NCBI GenBank assembly: GCA_033809355.1
Contig: JAPXLV010000052.1
Span: 1-20,089, forward strand
From: T3Sed10-213 sp012519365
Lineage (GTDB): Bacteria > Planctomycetota > Phycisphaerae > Sedimentisphaerales > Anaerohalosphaeraceae
Direction of reading: 5' to 3'
DNA length: 20,089 nt
Shown: positions 7,218 through 15,554 of the stretch, piece by piece
Position numbering within the stretch: the first letter of the stretch is position 1
How the letters are laid out: every line of letters begins with the position of its first letter
Notes under the pieces: generated by a model
Databases searched by the model: none
What the model was told of the DNA's origin: nothing
The model's input: the letters and a program-made list of their open reading frames with translations, nothing else
Translations under genes and position numbers: made by a program

Positions 7218-8674
7218 TTAAGCCAGACTGGCAATGTTGACATTTCGCGCGGCGGCGGTTTCGTCCAGACGACCGATCGGCGTCGTAATGGGTGCTTTTT
7301 TCAATCGTTCAGGGTCGGTCTCGGCCAGGCGAGCCAGTTCGATCATGGTGTCGATAAAGGCGTCAAGGGTCTCTTTGCTTTCGCACTCGGTCGGCTCGAT
7401 CATTAACGCCTCTTTGACGATCAGCGGAAAATACATGGTCGGCGGATGAAAGCCCGCATCGATGAGTCCCTTGGCCAGATCCAGGGCATGCACGCCGTGT
7501 TTGGCCTGGCGCGAGGCACTGAGGACACATTCATGCTTGCAGGTCTGCGGATACGGCACCTCATAATACGGCCGCAATTTTTCTTTGATGTAGTTGGCGT
7601 TGAGTACGGCGTTTTCCGCCACGCGCGGCAATCCCTTGCGTCCGAGCATCAAAATATACACATAGGCCCGCAGAACGACCGCGAAGTTACCATAAAACGG
7701 TGCGATGTAACCGATTGTTTTGGGGCGATCGTAGTCCAGCGCGAAGGTTCCGTCCTGGCGTTTGATAACGGTTGAGACGGGCAGATAGTCGGTCAGTTTT
7801 TCGACTACGCCGACCGGCCCGGCACCGGGGCCGCCGCCGCCGTGGGGCGTGGCAAAGGTCTTATGCAAGTTCAAATGCACGATGTCAAAGCCCAAATCGC
7901 CCGGCCGGACTTTGCCGACAATGGCGTTCAGATTCGCCCCGTCGTAGTAGGCCAGACCGTCAACGCTGTGAATTAAATTGCAGATTTCCTTGACGTGCGG
8001 GTTGAACAGCCCCAGCGTGTTGGGACTGGTCAGCATCAGCCCGGCCACGTCGTCGCTGAGCATCTCTTTCAGTGCGGTCATCGACATCACGCCGGTTTCG
8101 TCGCTCGGCACGGTCTTGACAGTATAGCCGGCAATCGCGGCACTGGCCGGATTGGTCCCGTGGGCGCTATCGGGTACCAAAACAATGCTTTTTTTGTTGC
8201 CGCGGTCGCGATGATAGGCCGCCATCATCATAATGCCCGTCAGTTCCCCGTGGGCCCCGGCCATCGGCTGCATCGTAAAGGCACTCATTCCGCAGATTTC
8301 GCGCANNNNNNNNNNAGCATGTCCATTTCGTACAGCACCTCCAGCGCTCCTTGTGTAAGCATGCCGCCACCGCTAAGCTGGGGCAGTAGCGGGTGCAGAT
8401 GCGCAAAGCCCGGATACGCCGCGATTCGCTCGCACACCTTGGGGTTGTACTTCATCGTGCACGAGCCGAGGGGATAAAAGTTGGTATCCACGCCGAAATT
8501 CCGACGCGACAGTTCCGTAAAATGCCGCACCACATCCAGTTCGCTCAGCTCCGGCAGGGCGGCGTCCTTTTCCCGCAGCAAATCCTGCCGCAAATGAACA
8601 CTCGTAGGCACATCACTGGCCGACACCCGCAGACCCCGACGACCCGGCACACTCTTTTCAAATACCAGCTTCAT
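7218..8674 (-). CDS. gcvPB: Glycine dehydrogenase (decarboxylating) subunit 2, P-protein C-terminal half; contains assembly gap
   Basis: The PLP-lysine-bearing half of the two-subunit P protein, which with GcvPA decarboxylates glycine and passes the aminomethyl group to lipoyl-GcvH. Family motifs include FYPLGSCTMKYNPK, HPLLPQ, QPMAGAHGELTG, DSAHGTNPASAA and HLNLHKTFATPHGGGGPG; the PLP lysine is about K269. The coding sequence is interrupted by ten Ns (8306-8315), which throw the frame out: the upstream part runs ...LEVLYEMDML and the downstream part resumes as REICGMSAF. If the true gap is 2 nt the frame is restored, with exactly one residue between them as in other GcvPB proteins, giving about 482 residues, the normal length. 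The ATG at 8674 was chosen for MKLVFEKSVPGRRG with AGGA upstream. Last gene of the gcv cluster, convergent with the protease pair. Confidence 0.93.
8306..8315. other. Assembly gap (10 N) inside gcvPB
   Basis: Ten consecutive Ns, a typical scaffolding placeholder rather than a measured length. Taken literally they break the gcvPB frame. Protein conservation on both sides predicts that only two bases are missing (CT-NN-TG, encoding Leu plus Leu, Met or Val). Confidence 0.97.
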
Positions 8675-8732
8675 AGTTGATTTCCTGTTCAAATCAATTA
8701 ACCCCAAATGATGTTCTATCATGCGTATTTAA

Positions 8733-8767
8733 CTTGTCCCTTCGCCTTGCACCCTCTGCCCTTCATC
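8733..8767. repeat. Degenerate heptanucleotide array, gcvPA-gcvPB spacer
   Basis: Five consecutive 7-nt units on the plus strand: CTTGTCC, CTTCGCC, TTGCACC, CTCTGCC, CTTCATC (consensus near CTTCGCC). On the transcribed (minus) strand this is a purine-rich AAGGGC-type array. It lies in the 116-nt spacer between gcvPA and gcvPB. A related array occurs at 16020-16054. The units are imperfect, so the periodicity needs statistical testing. Confidence 0.45.
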
Positions 8768-8790
8768 AAGCGAAGATCAGCCATTGTTTA

Positions 8791-10122
8791 TCACAAAATG
8801 GCTTCCAGTTCCTCGGCCAGCATGCCGATTTGTTGTTTGGTGCGTTTTTCGGTTACAGCGATCAGGATGGCGTTGTCCATTCCCTTATAGTATCGGCTCA
8901 GCGGAAAGCCGGCGGCGTAGCCTTTTTCGATGAGTTTGGCGATTACGTCGGCCGCGTCATGCGGCAGGTCAATCACGAATTCATTAAAGAACCATTTGGC
9001 GTGGAAGTGCGGCCTGACGCCGGGAATGGCGGTCAGCCGCTGGTAGGCGTAACTGGCCTTGTCGGCGCAGAGCTGGGCGGTCTGCTTGAGGCCTTCTTTG
9101 CCCAGCAGGCTCACATAAATCAGCGCCACCAGCGCACACAGCGCCTCGTTAGAGCAGATATTCGAGGTTGCCTTGTCGCGGCGGATGTGCTGCTCGCGGG
9201 TTTGCAGGGTCAAAACAAACCCCCGCCGACCCTGTTTGTCGGTTGTCTGGCCGACGATCCGGCCGGGCAGTTGGCGGACATATTGCTTGCGCGTGGCCAT
9301 AAATCCCAGATACGGCCCGCCGAACGACATCGGCAGCCCCAGACTCTGCCCTTCGCCGGTCACGATGTCGGCTCCCATCGCGCCGGGGGTCTTGAGGATA
9401 CCCAAGGCGATCGGATAGCACGAGGCGATCAGCAGGGCGCCTTTGTCGTGGGCCGCCTGCGCGATGTCGCTGAAGTCATCAATACAGCCGAAAAAGTTCG
9501 GATTCTGCACCATTACCGCCGCAGTTTTGTCGTCCAGCGCTGCCAAAATCGCCTCGCGATTTGCCAGCCCCTCGACATTGGTCGTTTCTATCAGTTCGAT
9601 GTTCAAATTGCGCGTATAGGATTGAATCATCACACGGTAGATGGGATTGAGCGAGTCGTCCATGATGATTTTGTTGCGTCGTGTCAAACGCAGCGCCATC
9701 ATCATCGCCTCATACAGCGCCGTGCCGCCGTCATACATCGAGGCGTTGGCTGCTTCCATATCCGTCAGCCGACAAATCATCGACTGAAATTCATACGTGG
9801 CCTGCAATGTGCCTTGAGAAATCTCCGGCTGGTAGGGCGTATAAGCCGTATAAAATTCCGAACGGCCGGCCAGATCATACACTGCCGACGGGATGAAATG
9901 GTCATAAAACCCGCCGCCCAGAAAACAGGTCAGATGAATATAATTCTTGGCCGCCAGTTCCGCCAGTCGCGTACGGACCTGCTGTTCGCTGAGACCATCG
10001 GGCAGATTGAGCGTACCGCAAAGCAGTTCTTTTGGGATGTCAGCAAATAAATCCTCGGCCGTTAAGCCTATTGCGTTGAGCATTTCGGCCCGCTGCTGAT
10101 CGGTGTTGGTAATATATGGCAT
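8791..10122 (-). CDS. gcvPA: Glycine dehydrogenase (decarboxylating) subunit 1, P-protein N-terminal half
   Basis: A 443-residue GcvPA, the usual length for the split P protein. It begins MPYITNTDQQRAEMLNAIG, the characteristic start of the family, and carries FLGGGFYDHFIPSAV, YTPYQPEISQGTLQ, MYDGGTALYEA and SFGGPYLGFMA. It pairs with GcvPB to form the PLP-dependent glycine decarboxylase of the cytoplasmic glycine cleavage system. The ATG at 10122 has GAGGG about 5 nt upstream. The gene is 116 nt upstream of gcvPB and 56 nt downstream of the DUF3472 gene on the same strand. The five genes between it and gcvH are unrelated to glycine cleavage, so the operon is physically split although all genes remain co-directional. 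Confidence 0.96.
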   Translation of the reverse strand: MPYITNTDQQRAEMLNAIGLTAEDLFADIPKELLCGTLNLPDGLSEQQVRTRLAELAAKNYIHLTCFLGGGFYDHFIPSAVYDLAGRSEFYTAYTPYQPEISQGTLQATYEFQSMICRLTDMEAANASMYDGGTALYEAMMMALRLTRRNKIIMDDSLNPIYRVMIQSYTRNLNIELIETTNVEGLANREAILAALDDKTAAVMVQNPNFFGCIDDFSDIAQAAHDKGALLIASCYPIALGILKTPGAMGADIVTGEGQSLGLPMSFGGPYLGFMATRKQYVRQLPGRIVGQTTDKQGRRGFVLTLQTREQHIRRDKATSNICSNEALCALVALIYVSLLGKEGLKQTAQLCADKASYAYQRLTAIPGVRPHFHAKWFFNEFVIDLPHDAADVIAKLIEKGYAAGFPLSRYYKGMDNAILIAVTEKRTKQQIGMLAEELEAIL

Positions 10123-10178
10123 AAAACCCTCACGGAATCAAAATTCTGTCTTTATTTTTTAGTGTTTTTTGTGCTGAA

Positions 10179-11513
10179 TCAATCAAGGATGGCCTGGCTG
10201 TTGGCGTTTTTCCGCGGCAGGACAATATCCCCCGGCGGGGTGCCGACGGGCGGGCGTGTGAACGTCTGGCCGAAGGGGGTAAAGCCTTCGACAAATCCGC
10301 CGTGGCTCAGGAAAAATTGTCCGTCCTGAACACCCATAAAGCGATCCAGTCGGTCGCTGCGTCCTGTGGCGTCATGGCTGAACGAGGCCTGCGTCAACTC
10401 AATCCACCGACCGTCCGCGGTCAGAATCCACTGGTTGCCATAGAGGGCCTTGCGAACAAAGTGCCCGTTGCTGCCCCAAAAATTTTCGCTGAAACTGTGC
10501 GGGCGTCTCAGATAGCCGCCTTCGCGGGGGGCCTTCCAGGACGAAATCAGCATCCATCGCCGTGAATCGGGATGGAAATAATATCCCGAAAAGATCGTAA
10601 ACGTCTCATCTGTCGGCGTGGCGGTAACTACAAACCGCTGCTTTTGGCCGGTTTTCCACATATATTTTAGATGGCTGTGGCCGCCGGTGCCTTCGTTGCC
10701 AAAGTCGCCCGAATACACGCCGTCGCCTTTGTCCATCAGTACCACACGGTTTTCCTGGGACACTTTGCTCCGATCGGTCGGTTCGCCGCCGCTGTCCCAG
10801 ACGCTGAAAATGATCCTCCGCTCGGCCGGGCTGTTGACCTGCATACCGAAGTAGCCGCGATGCCAGCCGCAGGCCATATAGAATGTTGCGGTCGGATCCT
10901 CCACGGCGGTGACTTCGCCATAAAACGCTGCGATTTCGGTATCGGCCGGCACCGCATAGTTCAAATGCACCGACGCGGCGTTGCGGCGCGGTTTAAGGTT
11001 GAAATGGGCATCCTGCAGGGCCGGTCCTTCCAGCAGCAGTGCGTCCAAATCGCCGAATGGCCTGCCGGGCGGGTTGAGCGATTCAAGCATAAACCGCGTG
11101 TAGCCCGTTTGGCGGATGGCAAACACACCGAAATCGGCCGCAGCCGGTATTTCATTGCCTTTGCCGGTCACGCGGACTGAGCGACTTTGGTCCTGAAGGG
11201 TCATTTTCAGCTCTGAGACCGCCCCTTCCGGCAGCCGCAGCTCAAGGCGAACCGACAATTGACCGGTGTGTCGAAACAGGCCGTACCAATTGACGCTGAG
11301 GTGGGGGTCGGTCCAGTGGGTAACGCCGCGGCGGGGGGATATCTGCGCCCCGTCAGGGTCGGGCAGCGTATAGGCCGTAAACGCCGGCACGCGCAAGGTC
11401 AGCGGCGGCTCGGTCTGTTCAGCCTCAACGGCAAATGCCCTTTGGCCGACCAGGCCCATTCCCGCGGCCAGCACAAAAAGCAGTGCGGTGCTCCACCCAC
11501 GCAATCTTCTCAT
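10179..11513 (-). CDS. Secreted DUF3472 (with DUF5077-like N-terminus) protein
   Basis: A 444-residue protein with a signal peptide (about 1-28, basic MRRLRGW start, then a hydrophobic stretch to AFA). The N-terminal part (about 37-165) resembles the beta-sandwich DUF5077 domain and the rest is a recognisable DUF3472 domain: SVHLNYAVPADTEIAAFYGE (181-200), EDPTATFYMACGWHRGYFGM (205-224), RRIIFSVWDSGGE (232-244) and GDFGNEGTGGHSHLKY (269-284). DUF3472 proteins are extracytoplasmic proteins of unknown function, often from polysaccharide-using Bacteroidota and Planctomycetota; no enzymatic activity can be assigned. The ATG at 11513 has AGGAGAG 6 nt upstream, the best Shine-Dalgarno in the cluster; the longer frame adds ten non-signal residues. 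It is separated from the SGNH gene by 70 nt containing a small hairpin, so it may be a separate unit from the four-gene cassette. Confidence 0.88.
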   Translation of the reverse strand: MRRLRGWSTALLFVLAAGMGLVGQRAFAVEAEQTEPPLTLRVPAFTAYTLPDPDGAQISPRRGVTHWTDPHLSVNWYGLFRHTGQLSVRLELRLPEGAVSELKMTLQDQSRSVRVTGKGNEIPAAADFGVFAIRQTGYTRFMLESLNPPGRPFGDLDALLLEGPALQDAHFNLKPRRNAASVHLNYAVPADTEIAAFYGEVTAVEDPTATFYMACGWHRGYFGMQVNSPAERRIIFSVWDSGGEPTDRSKVSQENRVVLMDKGDGVYSGDFGNEGTGGHSHLKYMWKTGQKQRFVVTATPTDETFTIFSGYYFHPDSRRWMLISSWKAPREGGYLRRPHSFSENFWGSNGHFVRKALYGNQWILTADGRWIELTQASFSHDATGRSDRLDRFMGVQDGQFFLSHGGFVEGFTPFGQTFTRPPVGTPPGDIVLPRKNANSQAILD

Positions 11514-11551
11514 TTGGTACTCTCCTGTCTCATTCAAACACACATTCGCTC

Positions 11552-11568
11552 TGTTGCCGACCGCAACA
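11552..11568. repeat. Small hairpin between the SGNH and DUF3472 genes
   Basis: TGTTGC (11552-11557) and GCAACA (11563-11568) are a perfect 6-bp inverted repeat with a 5-nt loop in the 70-nt spacer downstream of the SGNH gene. On the coding (minus) strand it is not followed by a T-run, so it is not a standard intrinsic terminator. RNA stability or a processing site is possible. Confidence 0.35.
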
Positions 11569-11583
11569 AACAGTCAGCGGGGT

Positions 11584-13035
11584 TTACTTTTCACTAACAA
11601 CAATTGTCTCGCTGAGGTATCGGGCCACTACCTCATGGCCGTCGGGCGTCCAGTGCTGATCAAAGGTATAGTAGGTCTGCACGCCTTTGCGGGTTTCCTC
11701 ACGAAGCGGCTCGGTCAGATTGATAAAGGCAATCCCGTTTTCCCGGCAATACTCTTGAAACACACGCCGGCGTACCTGTGTTCCTTCATAGAGTCTGGCG
11801 GCCAGAACCTCCGGCTCCGGCAAATCCTTGACCCGTGTATTCAGAAACGCGTACAGCTGCTTAGGATCCACCCGCTCACAGATATCCTCGATCAGCACGT
11901 GCGGTTTGTCGGGCGCATAAATAAAAATCAGCGTCATGTTGTTCTCATCGCAAATCTGCCGCGTCTGGTCAAGCAATTGCAGGGATTCCGTACATGCCAG
12001 ACTTTGGCGAAACCCCTCTTCGGTGACATAATGCTGTTCAAGCCGCTTGACGTCAAAGGCGTATCCGTGACCGCTGCCGGCAGGGACTTCAAATGGAAGC
12101 CACGCCACCGGATACATCCGATGCGACGGATCATGGATGGCTGGGTCATTATAAAAGCGTTTTTTGCCAATAGGTCCCAACAGCCGTATCAGCGAATTTT
12201 TCAGCACCTCACGCAGCGGCGAGACCTTGAAGATTTTGTCCCACAGGGGCAGTTGTTCCTGTCCATCTACCCGCCGGCGCCGAAAGTTGGAATTTCGCAA
12301 GTCATTGCCTTCATACAGCAGATACAAAACCACTTTCGGCTGCAACGGGACGCCGAAGCGTTTGAGTGTCTCGAGGTAAGTTACCGGATTGCCGCCGGAC
12401 ATGCCAAGGTTATACACCCGTACGCGGCGCTGCTCGGCCAGTCGAGTCACCCAGACCTGATCGTCCGAGACCTTCGACCCTTCGGCAAATGAATCGCCCA
12501 GCACGAGCCAATCGTACTGCTCATGCCGGACGGGATTGCGAAAGCCCTGGTCATCCACCGTCAAGACAAACGGCACCGGCGGATACCCCTCGATCGGATT
12601 GGGATAACTGAACGGAAACTCCGGCCGATCGTAAAACACCCCCTTATAGACACTGTTCGGTACGCGGTGATAGGATTGTTGCTCATTGTTGTCGGCAACA
12701 TAGTGCTGTCGCTGACTGATCCGCAGCGCCACATCAGCGATAACAATACCCAGAATAATGGATACCGTCAGGGAGATTTGTTTGAAGGTGGCAAGCCGTT
12801 TGGCTGCGGGGTCAGCGGTCTTTTTTTTCTTCGTCCATTGGCCGATCAGCACCCATAGCAAAATCGGCGTTGCGATCAGCAGGGCGATGGTCTTTTCGAG
12901 GGTGTATCGCCCCAGCAAAATCGGCCGCTGCTGTGCGACGTTATAAGCCAGGTCGCTTTCCAGTCCCCACATCAGTGCCAATACGGCCAGAATGACAACC
13001 GTAACCGTGACCCGAATAATCTTGTCTTTGTTCAT
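11584..13035 (-). CDS. Membrane-anchored SGNH/GDSL hydrolase-like protein (SxtL position)
   Basis: A 483-residue protein with hydrophobic helices at about 8-24, 49-66 and 86-104, followed by a large domain presumably outside the cytoplasm. SGNH features are DWLVLGDSFAEGS (175-187) with S182 as block I serine, NLGMSGGNP (209-217) with the glycine block, YEGNDL (241-246) with N244, and TFDQHWTPDGH (457-467) supplying the Asp/His block. The family removes or transfers acyl groups on glycans and lipids; the DQHW motif also recalls AlgX/AlgJ-type O-acetyltransferases, so esterase and transferase remain open. It occupies the place of sxtL (a GDSL lipase) relative to sxtI-J-K in saxitoxin clusters. 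The ATG at 13035 (MNKDKIIRV) is 14 nt after the DUF5989 stop with a poor Shine-Dalgarno, suggesting coupled translation. The frame is open further 5', but that part overlaps the DUF5989 gene. Confidence 0.8.
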   Translation of the reverse strand: MNKDKIIRVTVTVVILAVLALMWGLESDLAYNVAQQRPILLGRYTLEKTIALLIATPILLWVLIGQWTKKKKTADPAAKRLATFKQISLTVSIILGIVIADVALRISQRQHYVADNNEQQSYHRVPNSVYKGVFYDRPEFPFSYPNPIEGYPPVPFVLTVDDQGFRNPVRHEQYDWLVLGDSFAEGSKVSDDQVWVTRLAEQRRVRVYNLGMSGGNPVTYLETLKRFGVPLQPKVVLYLLYEGNDLRNSNFRRRRVDGQEQLPLWDKIFKVSPLREVLKNSLIRLLGPIGKKRFYNDPAIHDPSHRMYPVAWLPFEVPAGSGHGYAFDVKRLEQHYVTEEGFRQSLACTESLQLLDQTRQICDENNMTLIFIYAPDKPHVLIEDICERVDPKQLYAFLNTRVKDLPEPEVLAARLYEGTQVRRRVFQEYCRENGIAFINLTEPLREETRKGVQTYYTFDQHWTPDGHEVVARYLSETIVVSEK

Positions 13036-13049
13036 AGAAGTCGGTGATC

Positions 13050-13247
13050 TTAAAACAGCGGATAGATAAACGGCGCGATCGCGGTACTGCTCAGTACTAC
13101 CAGCAGCCCCATCAGCAACAGAATGATGATAATCGGCAGCAGCCACCATTTTTTATTATGCTTGAGAAATTCGATGAACTCTCCAGCAAGGGTGGTGCGT
13201 TTTTGCTGCGCCAGTTGTTCAAAATCGGCAGGCGTTTTTTCGGTCAT
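13050..13247 (-). CDS. DUF5989 small single-pass membrane protein (SxtK position)
   Basis: A 65-residue protein: polar N-terminus (1-33), then W34-W35 and one hydrophobic helix (about 35-57), ending IAPFIYPLF. The pattern GEF-x(3)-L-x(3)-KKWWLLPIIIILLLMGL together with the APFIY tail is that of DUF5989 proteins, tiny membrane proteins encoded beside SxtJ-family proteins and carbamoyltransferases; function unknown. AGGA lies 8 nt before the ATG. It starts 25 nt after the SxtJ-like stop and ends 14 nt before the SGNH start, fitting the same transcript. Its size and conserved Trp pair suggest a partner or assembly factor for the neighbouring membrane proteins, which is inference. Confidence 0.85.
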   Translation of the reverse strand: MTEKTPADFEQLAQQKRTTLAGEFIEFLKHNKKWWLLPIIIILLLMGLLVVLSSTAIAPFIYPLF

Positions 13248-13272
13248 ACGTTATATCCTGTAAAAGTTCGGT

Positions 13273-13692
13273 CTAAAATTGATGAAAATAATCCTTAGGC
13301 GTGCGTTTGTGTCGATACGGCAGCCAGTAAGTGTCGGCCTCGGGGTCATAGGTCCGATGCAGCGGGTCGCGTTTGAGCAGCCTAAAGAACAGCCCGACTG
13401 CGCTGATGATCCCATAATAAAACAACCCCATCAGAATATGACTGATCAGCCAGCCGATGGGAAAGGACACCACCATCAATCCGATGTAAATCGGCCGTAC
13501 CCATTGAACCGAAATCCGGCTGAGCAGATAAACCGCCACGCCGATGAGGCATATCACGACAAACGCTTTGACCGGCAACCCTGCCAGCCCCATCAACAGC
13601 ATTCCGACGATGTTGCACATACAAAGGGCAATATCGCCGAAGTCGCGCAGTTGTTTTTCACTCGGTTTTAGGTTTAATGAAACCAGCGCCAT
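13273..13692 (-). CDS. SxtJ-family membrane protein
   Basis: A 139-residue protein: short N-terminal segment (LKPSEKQLRDFG), hydrophobic stretches at about 20-38, 42-60 and 66-106 (three to four helices), then a polar C-terminus with RDPLHRTYDPEADTYWLPYR (108-127). The RDPL-x-R ... YW-x-P tail is the signature I associate with the SxtJ family, which is found next to O-carbamoyltransferases and has no known biochemical activity. The ATG at 13692 has AGGGAG 5 nt upstream. It lies 9 nt downstream of the carbamoyltransferase stop and 25 nt upstream of the DUF5989 gene. I infer a membrane platform for the carbamoyltransferase or its lipid- or glycan-linked substrate. Confidence 0.85.
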   Translation of the reverse strand: MALVSLNLKPSEKQLRDFGDIALCMCNIVGMLLMGLAGLPVKAFVVICLIGVAVYLLSRISVQWVRPIYIGLMVVSFPIGWLISHILMGLFYYGIISAVGLFFRLLKRDPLHRTYDPEADTYWLPYRHKRTPKDYFHQF

Positions 13693-13701
13693 ACACGCTC
13701 C

Positions 13702-15552
13702 CTAATCCAGTTCAAATTGTGCCATATAGGACTGGGCCTCCTGCCGACTGATCGACGGCTGGCGATCCTTATACAGCACAAAATTTTCCAGTACCAGCAC
13801 ATCCATATGCGTCGCCAAAAAACACCGGTACGCATCTTGCGGGGTGCAGACAATCGGCTCGCCGCGGATATTAAAACTTGTATTGATCACCAGCGGGCAA
13901 TCGGTTTTTTGCTGAAAACGCTCCAGCAGGCGATAATACCGGCCGTGCCGGTCGGCATCGACCGTCTGAACCCGTGCTGAGTAGTCCACGTGCGTAACGC
14001 CCGGGATCCGACTGCGTTTGACTTTGAGCAGGTCGATACCGCTCAGACCGTCTTCCTGGCCATTGCAGGCAATCCGCTGGCGCTCATGCACCGGCGCAAC
14101 CAGCAGCATATACGGACTTTCCTTGTTGGGGTCCAGCTCAAAGTATTCGGCGGCTTTCTCGCGAAGGATGCTCGGGGCAAACGGCCGGAACGATTCTCGA
14201 AACTTGATCTTCAGATTCATCCGGGACTGCATCTGCTCATCGCGGGGGTCGCCGATAATACTGCGCGCCCCCAGTGCCCGCGGGCCGAACTCCATGCGTC
14301 CCTGAAACCATCCGATGACCTTGCTGGCCTCAATGTCAGCTGCCAGCGTCTCGAGCAGGGCGTTTTCCTCTTCAAAATACGTATAGACCGCCCCGGCCGA
14401 GTCGAGAAACCGACGAATCTCATCGGCCGTAAAACGCGGCCCCAGCAGCGAGCCGGCCTGCAGGTCGCGGCGATTGTCCACCGTTCGCTCATGGCCGAGC
14501 AATTGATAATGCACAAACAATGCTGCCCCCAGCGCACCGCCTGCGTCGCCGGCGGCCGGCTGAATCCAGATGTTCTCGAACGGCCCTTCGCGCAAAATAC
14601 GCCCGTTGCCCACGCAATTAAGCGCCACACCCCCGGCCAGCACAAGATTTTTCATTCCCGTTTGCTGATGCGCAAAACGCACTATTCGCAGCATGATCTC
14701 TTCAGTTACGCTTTGAATCGATGCGGCGATGTCCATCTCGCGTTGTGTAATCGGCGATTCAGGCTTACGCCGCGGGCCGTCGAACAGAGCGGCGAATTTT
14801 TCGCCCACCATAACGTCGGTATAACAATAGGTAAAATAGTCCATATTCAGACGAAACGATCCATCCGCTTTCAAATCCAGCAGATACTCAAGGATTTTGT
14901 CACGATAGATCGGTTTGCCATAGGGGGCCAGTCCCATCAGTTTGTATTCGCCGGAGTTGACCTTAAACCCCGTAAAATACGTAAACGCCGAGTACAGCAG
15001 CCCCAGCGAATGCGGAAACCGCAGTTCGTATTTCAATTCGATGCGGTTGCCTCGGCCGATGCCGATGCTGGCGGTTGTCCATTCGCCCACGCCGTCGAGT
15101 GTCACAATGGCCGCTTGGTCATAGGGGCTGGGGAAAAACGCACTGGCCGCGTGTGATTCGTGGTGTTCGGTAAAGATATATTTGCCCTTGAACGGCGTCC
15201 CCAGCGCCTTGTCAATTTCACGCGGGATATGCAGTTTTTCGTTGAGCCACTGCGGAATGCCCATCAAAAACTGCCGAAATCCGCGCGGCGCACAGGCGAT
15301 CCACGTCTCCAGCAGCCGGTCGAACTTTTGCAGCGGCTTTTCATAGAACACCACATAATCCAGCTGCTCCGGACTCAGATTGGCCTCTTGCAGGCAATAT
15401 GCGATGGCGTTAACGGGCATTCGGTAGTCGTGTTTTTTTCGCGTGAACCGCTCTTCCTGGGCCGCGGCAACAATGTGACCCTCCTGCACCAAGGCGGCGG
15501 CGCTGTCGTGATACAACCCCGAAATCCCCAAGATAGTGACCGATTTGCTCAT
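13702..15552 (-). CDS. NodU/CmcH/SxtI-type O-carbamoyltransferase
   Basis: A 616-residue cytoplasmic carbamoyltransferase with a TsaD/Kae1-like N-terminal part that makes carbamoyl-adenylate from carbamoyl phosphate and ATP, and a C-terminal YrdC-like part; it moves the carbamoyl group to a hydroxyl of a small molecule or sugar. Visible motifs: ILGISGLYHDSAAALV (7-22), EERFTRKKHD (33-42), TEHHESHAASAFF (128-140) with the metal-binding histidines, LDGVGEW (152-158), GEYKLMGLAPYG (201-212), LAGGVALNC (305-313), QPAAGDAGGALGAA (331-344), GRMEFGPRALGAR (418-430) and, near the C-terminus, INTSFNIRGEPIV. The length is full for the family. The substrate cannot be told from sequence; Nod factors, antibiotics, saxitoxin and surface sugars are precedents. 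The ATG is 2 nt after the gcvH stop (TAA-GC-ATG), so the gene is probably read by ribosomes finishing gcvH. Confidence 0.93.
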   Translation of the reverse strand: MSKSVTILGISGLYHDSAAALVQEGHIVAAAQEERFTRKKHDYRMPVNAIAYCLQEANLSPEQLDYVVFYEKPLQKFDRLLETWIACAPRGFRQFLMGIPQWLNEKLHIPREIDKALGTPFKGKYIFTEHHESHAASAFFPSPYDQAAIVTLDGVGEWTTASIGIGRGNRIELKYELRFPHSLGLLYSAFTYFTGFKVNSGEYKLMGLAPYGKPIYRDKILEYLLDLKADGSFRLNMDYFTYCYTDVMVGEKFAALFDGPRRKPESPITQREMDIAASIQSVTEEIMLRIVRFAHQQTGMKNLVLAGGVALNCVGNGRILREGPFENIWIQPAAGDAGGALGAALFVHYQLLGHERTVDNRRDLQAGSLLGPRFTADEIRRFLDSAGAVYTYFEEENALLETLAADIEASKVIGWFQGRMEFGPRALGARSIIGDPRDEQMQSRMNLKIKFRESFRPFAPSILREKAAEYFELDPNKESPYMLLVAPVHERQRIACNGQEDGLSGIDLLKVKRSRIPGVTHVDYSARVQTVDADRHGRYYRLLERFQQKTDCPLVINTSFNIRGEPIVCTPQDAYRCFLATHMDVLVLENFVLYKDRQPSISRQEAQSYMAQFELD

Positions 15553-15554
15553 GC

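Noticed and set aside
7218..8722. gcvPB as a frameshifted pseudogene or two separate genes
   Set aside because: The break coincides exactly with the N-run, and both halves join into one normal-length protein if two bases are missing.
8677..10050. Long plus-strand ORF (457 aa) opposite gcvPA
   Set aside because: It is the antisense shadow of gcvPA, with biased composition and no recognisable domain; gcvPA is unambiguous.
13990..15156. Plus-strand ORF (388 aa) opposite the carbamoyltransferase
   Set aside because: Antisense shadow in GC-rich coding DNA; the minus-strand frame carries all carbamoyltransferase motifs.
11584..15552. Saxitoxin or other toxin biosynthesis locus
   Set aside because: Only the sxtI-J-K-L-like genes are seen; there is no polyketide-like SxtA, amidinotransferase SxtG or tailoring oxygenase, and the surroundings are housekeeping genes.
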